Shown here: positions 63,440-64,000 of the stretch, in pieces
How the letters are laid out: every line of letters starts with the position of its first letter
Position numbering within the stretch: the first letter of the stretch is position 1
Source: Desertimonas sp963733085
GTDB taxonomy: Bacteria; Actinomycetota; Acidimicrobiia; Acidimicrobiales; Ilumatobacteraceae
NCBI GenBank assembly: GCA_963733085.1
Contig: CAVTBY010000001.1
Location: forward strand, 1 to 64,000
Length of the DNA: 64,000 nucleotides
Direction: 5' to 3'
Program-made: the position numbers and the translations under genes
The notes under the pieces: model-generated
Told to the model about the DNA's origin: nothing
Database searches by the model: none
The model's input: the letters and a program-made list of their open reading frames with translations, nothing else

Positions 63440-64000
63440 ATGGCCGACGTCGGTGGCGAGCTCGTCACGAAGGACGTCGAGCGCGTCGTTGCGTGCATCA
63501 AGTCCGGCGGACTGGCGGTGGTGCCGACGGAGACGGTGTACGGGCTCGGCGCCGACGCGGAACAGCCCGCGGCCGTTGGTCGTGTGTTCGCGGTCAAGGG
63601 GCGACCGGCTACGCACCCGCTGATCGTCCACATCGGTGCCGTCGCGCTGCTCAGGGAGTGGGTTTCCGATGTCCCGCCCCACGCCGGCGTCCTCGCCGAG
63701 ACGTGCTGGCCGGGGCCGCTCACCCTGCTCTTGCCGCGGTCACGTCGAGTCGCCGACGTCGTCACCGGCGGCCGCGACACCGTGGGCATCCGTGTTCCCG
63801 CCCATCCGGCGACACTCGACGTGTTGGCGCGCACCGGCGGCGGACTGGCTGCGCCTTCGGCGAATCGCTATGGCGCGGTGAGCCCGACGACCGTCCGCCA
63901 CGTGCTCGACGAGCTCGGCGACCATCTCGACCCGGTAACCGACGTGATCCTCGACGGTGGCCCGAGCCCGGTCGGCGTGGAGAGCACGATCGTCGACTGC
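63440..64000 (+). CDS. L-threonylcarbamoyladenylate synthase, 3' end outside window
   Basis: 187 residues visible, open to the right edge. The Sua5/YrdC signature is clear: GGLAVVPTETVYGLGADAE near the N terminus, VFAVKGRPATHPLIVHI, WPGPLTLLLPRS, APSANRYGAVSPTT and LDGGPSPVGVESTIVD. It makes the threonylcarbamoyl-AMP used for the t6A37 tRNA modification. Whether it is the short TsaC or the long Sua5 form cannot be seen here. Confidence 0.95.
   Translation, partial: MADVGGELVTKDVERVVACIKSGGLAVVPTETVYGLGADAEQPAAVGRVFAVKGRPATHPLIVHIGAVALLREWVSDVPPHAGVLAETCWPGPLTLLLPRSRRVADVVTGGRDTVGIRVPAHPATLDVLARTGGGLAAPSANRYGAVSPTTVRHVLDELGDHLDPVTDVILDGGPSPVGVESTIVDC

Overview
This is a chromosomal window from a high-GC actinobacterium. 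The markers are an actinobacterial-type integration host factor (mIHF), a PriA with no helicase P-loop, a GuaB1-type IMPDH relative, DUF2332 and DUF3151 proteins, TANNNT -10 boxes and many leaderless starts. The combined style suggests Acidimicrobiia (Ilumatobacter-like), but that placement is an inference, not a measured one. I see no prophage, insertion sequence, CRISPR array or tRNA gene.

Layout, left to right. 1-4626: an rRNA operon read leftward (23S cut by the window edge, 16S complete, spacer, leader, promoter), with its -35 box overlapping the tyrS stop codon. 4623-7581: tyrS, a DUF2332 gene and a thioesterase. 7578-13481: arginine operon argC-B-D-F-R-H without argJ, with two ARG boxes over its promoter. 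13540-17491: yqgE and pheST. 17643-22644: a membrane protein, an SpoU methylase, rplT-rpmI-infC, a DUF1844-like gene, an alkyltransferase-like protein and a cold-shock-like protein. 22843-28049: hisG, mogA, fmt, def, a methyltransferase and priA. 28119-30591: metK, rpoZ, gmk, mihF. 30678-38825: pyrR-pyrB-pyrC-carA-carB-pyrD. 38908-42232: two convergent DUF2079 membrane proteins. 42229-49073: mltG-aroE-aroC-aroB-pepQ-efp-nusB plus ruvX, with no aroK. 49073-53819: alaS, an AbiEi/DUF559 nuclease-like gene and two unknown genes. 53888-64000: rnd, rhodanese, mobA-like, DUF3151, hydrolase, pyk, M18 peptidase, plsC, cmk, guaB1 and tsaC (cut by the right edge).

Most genes are core metabolism and translation, packed into operons with ATGA/GTGA/TGATG overlaps. 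Arginine and pyrimidine synthesis meet at carbamoyl phosphate: carA carries the same ARG-box motif at its start as argC, and ArgR is encoded in the arg operon.

The novelty lies between genes. (1) Four copies of a 48-bp palindrome of constant length, two of which bracket the AbiEi/DUF559 gene. (2) A repeat placed at or against the start of pyrB, pyrD and aroE, with a conserved hairpin whose loop is complementary to a downstream ACGCA. (3) Three further large palindromes. (4) A duplicated 16-residue micro-ORF linking cmk to plsC. Five genes (tyrS, argC, pheT, aroC and the DUF559 gene) contain single-base frame breaks, mostly at homopolymers. I read these as sequence errors; two of them create false fusions (ArgC-ArgB and DUF559-AlaS).
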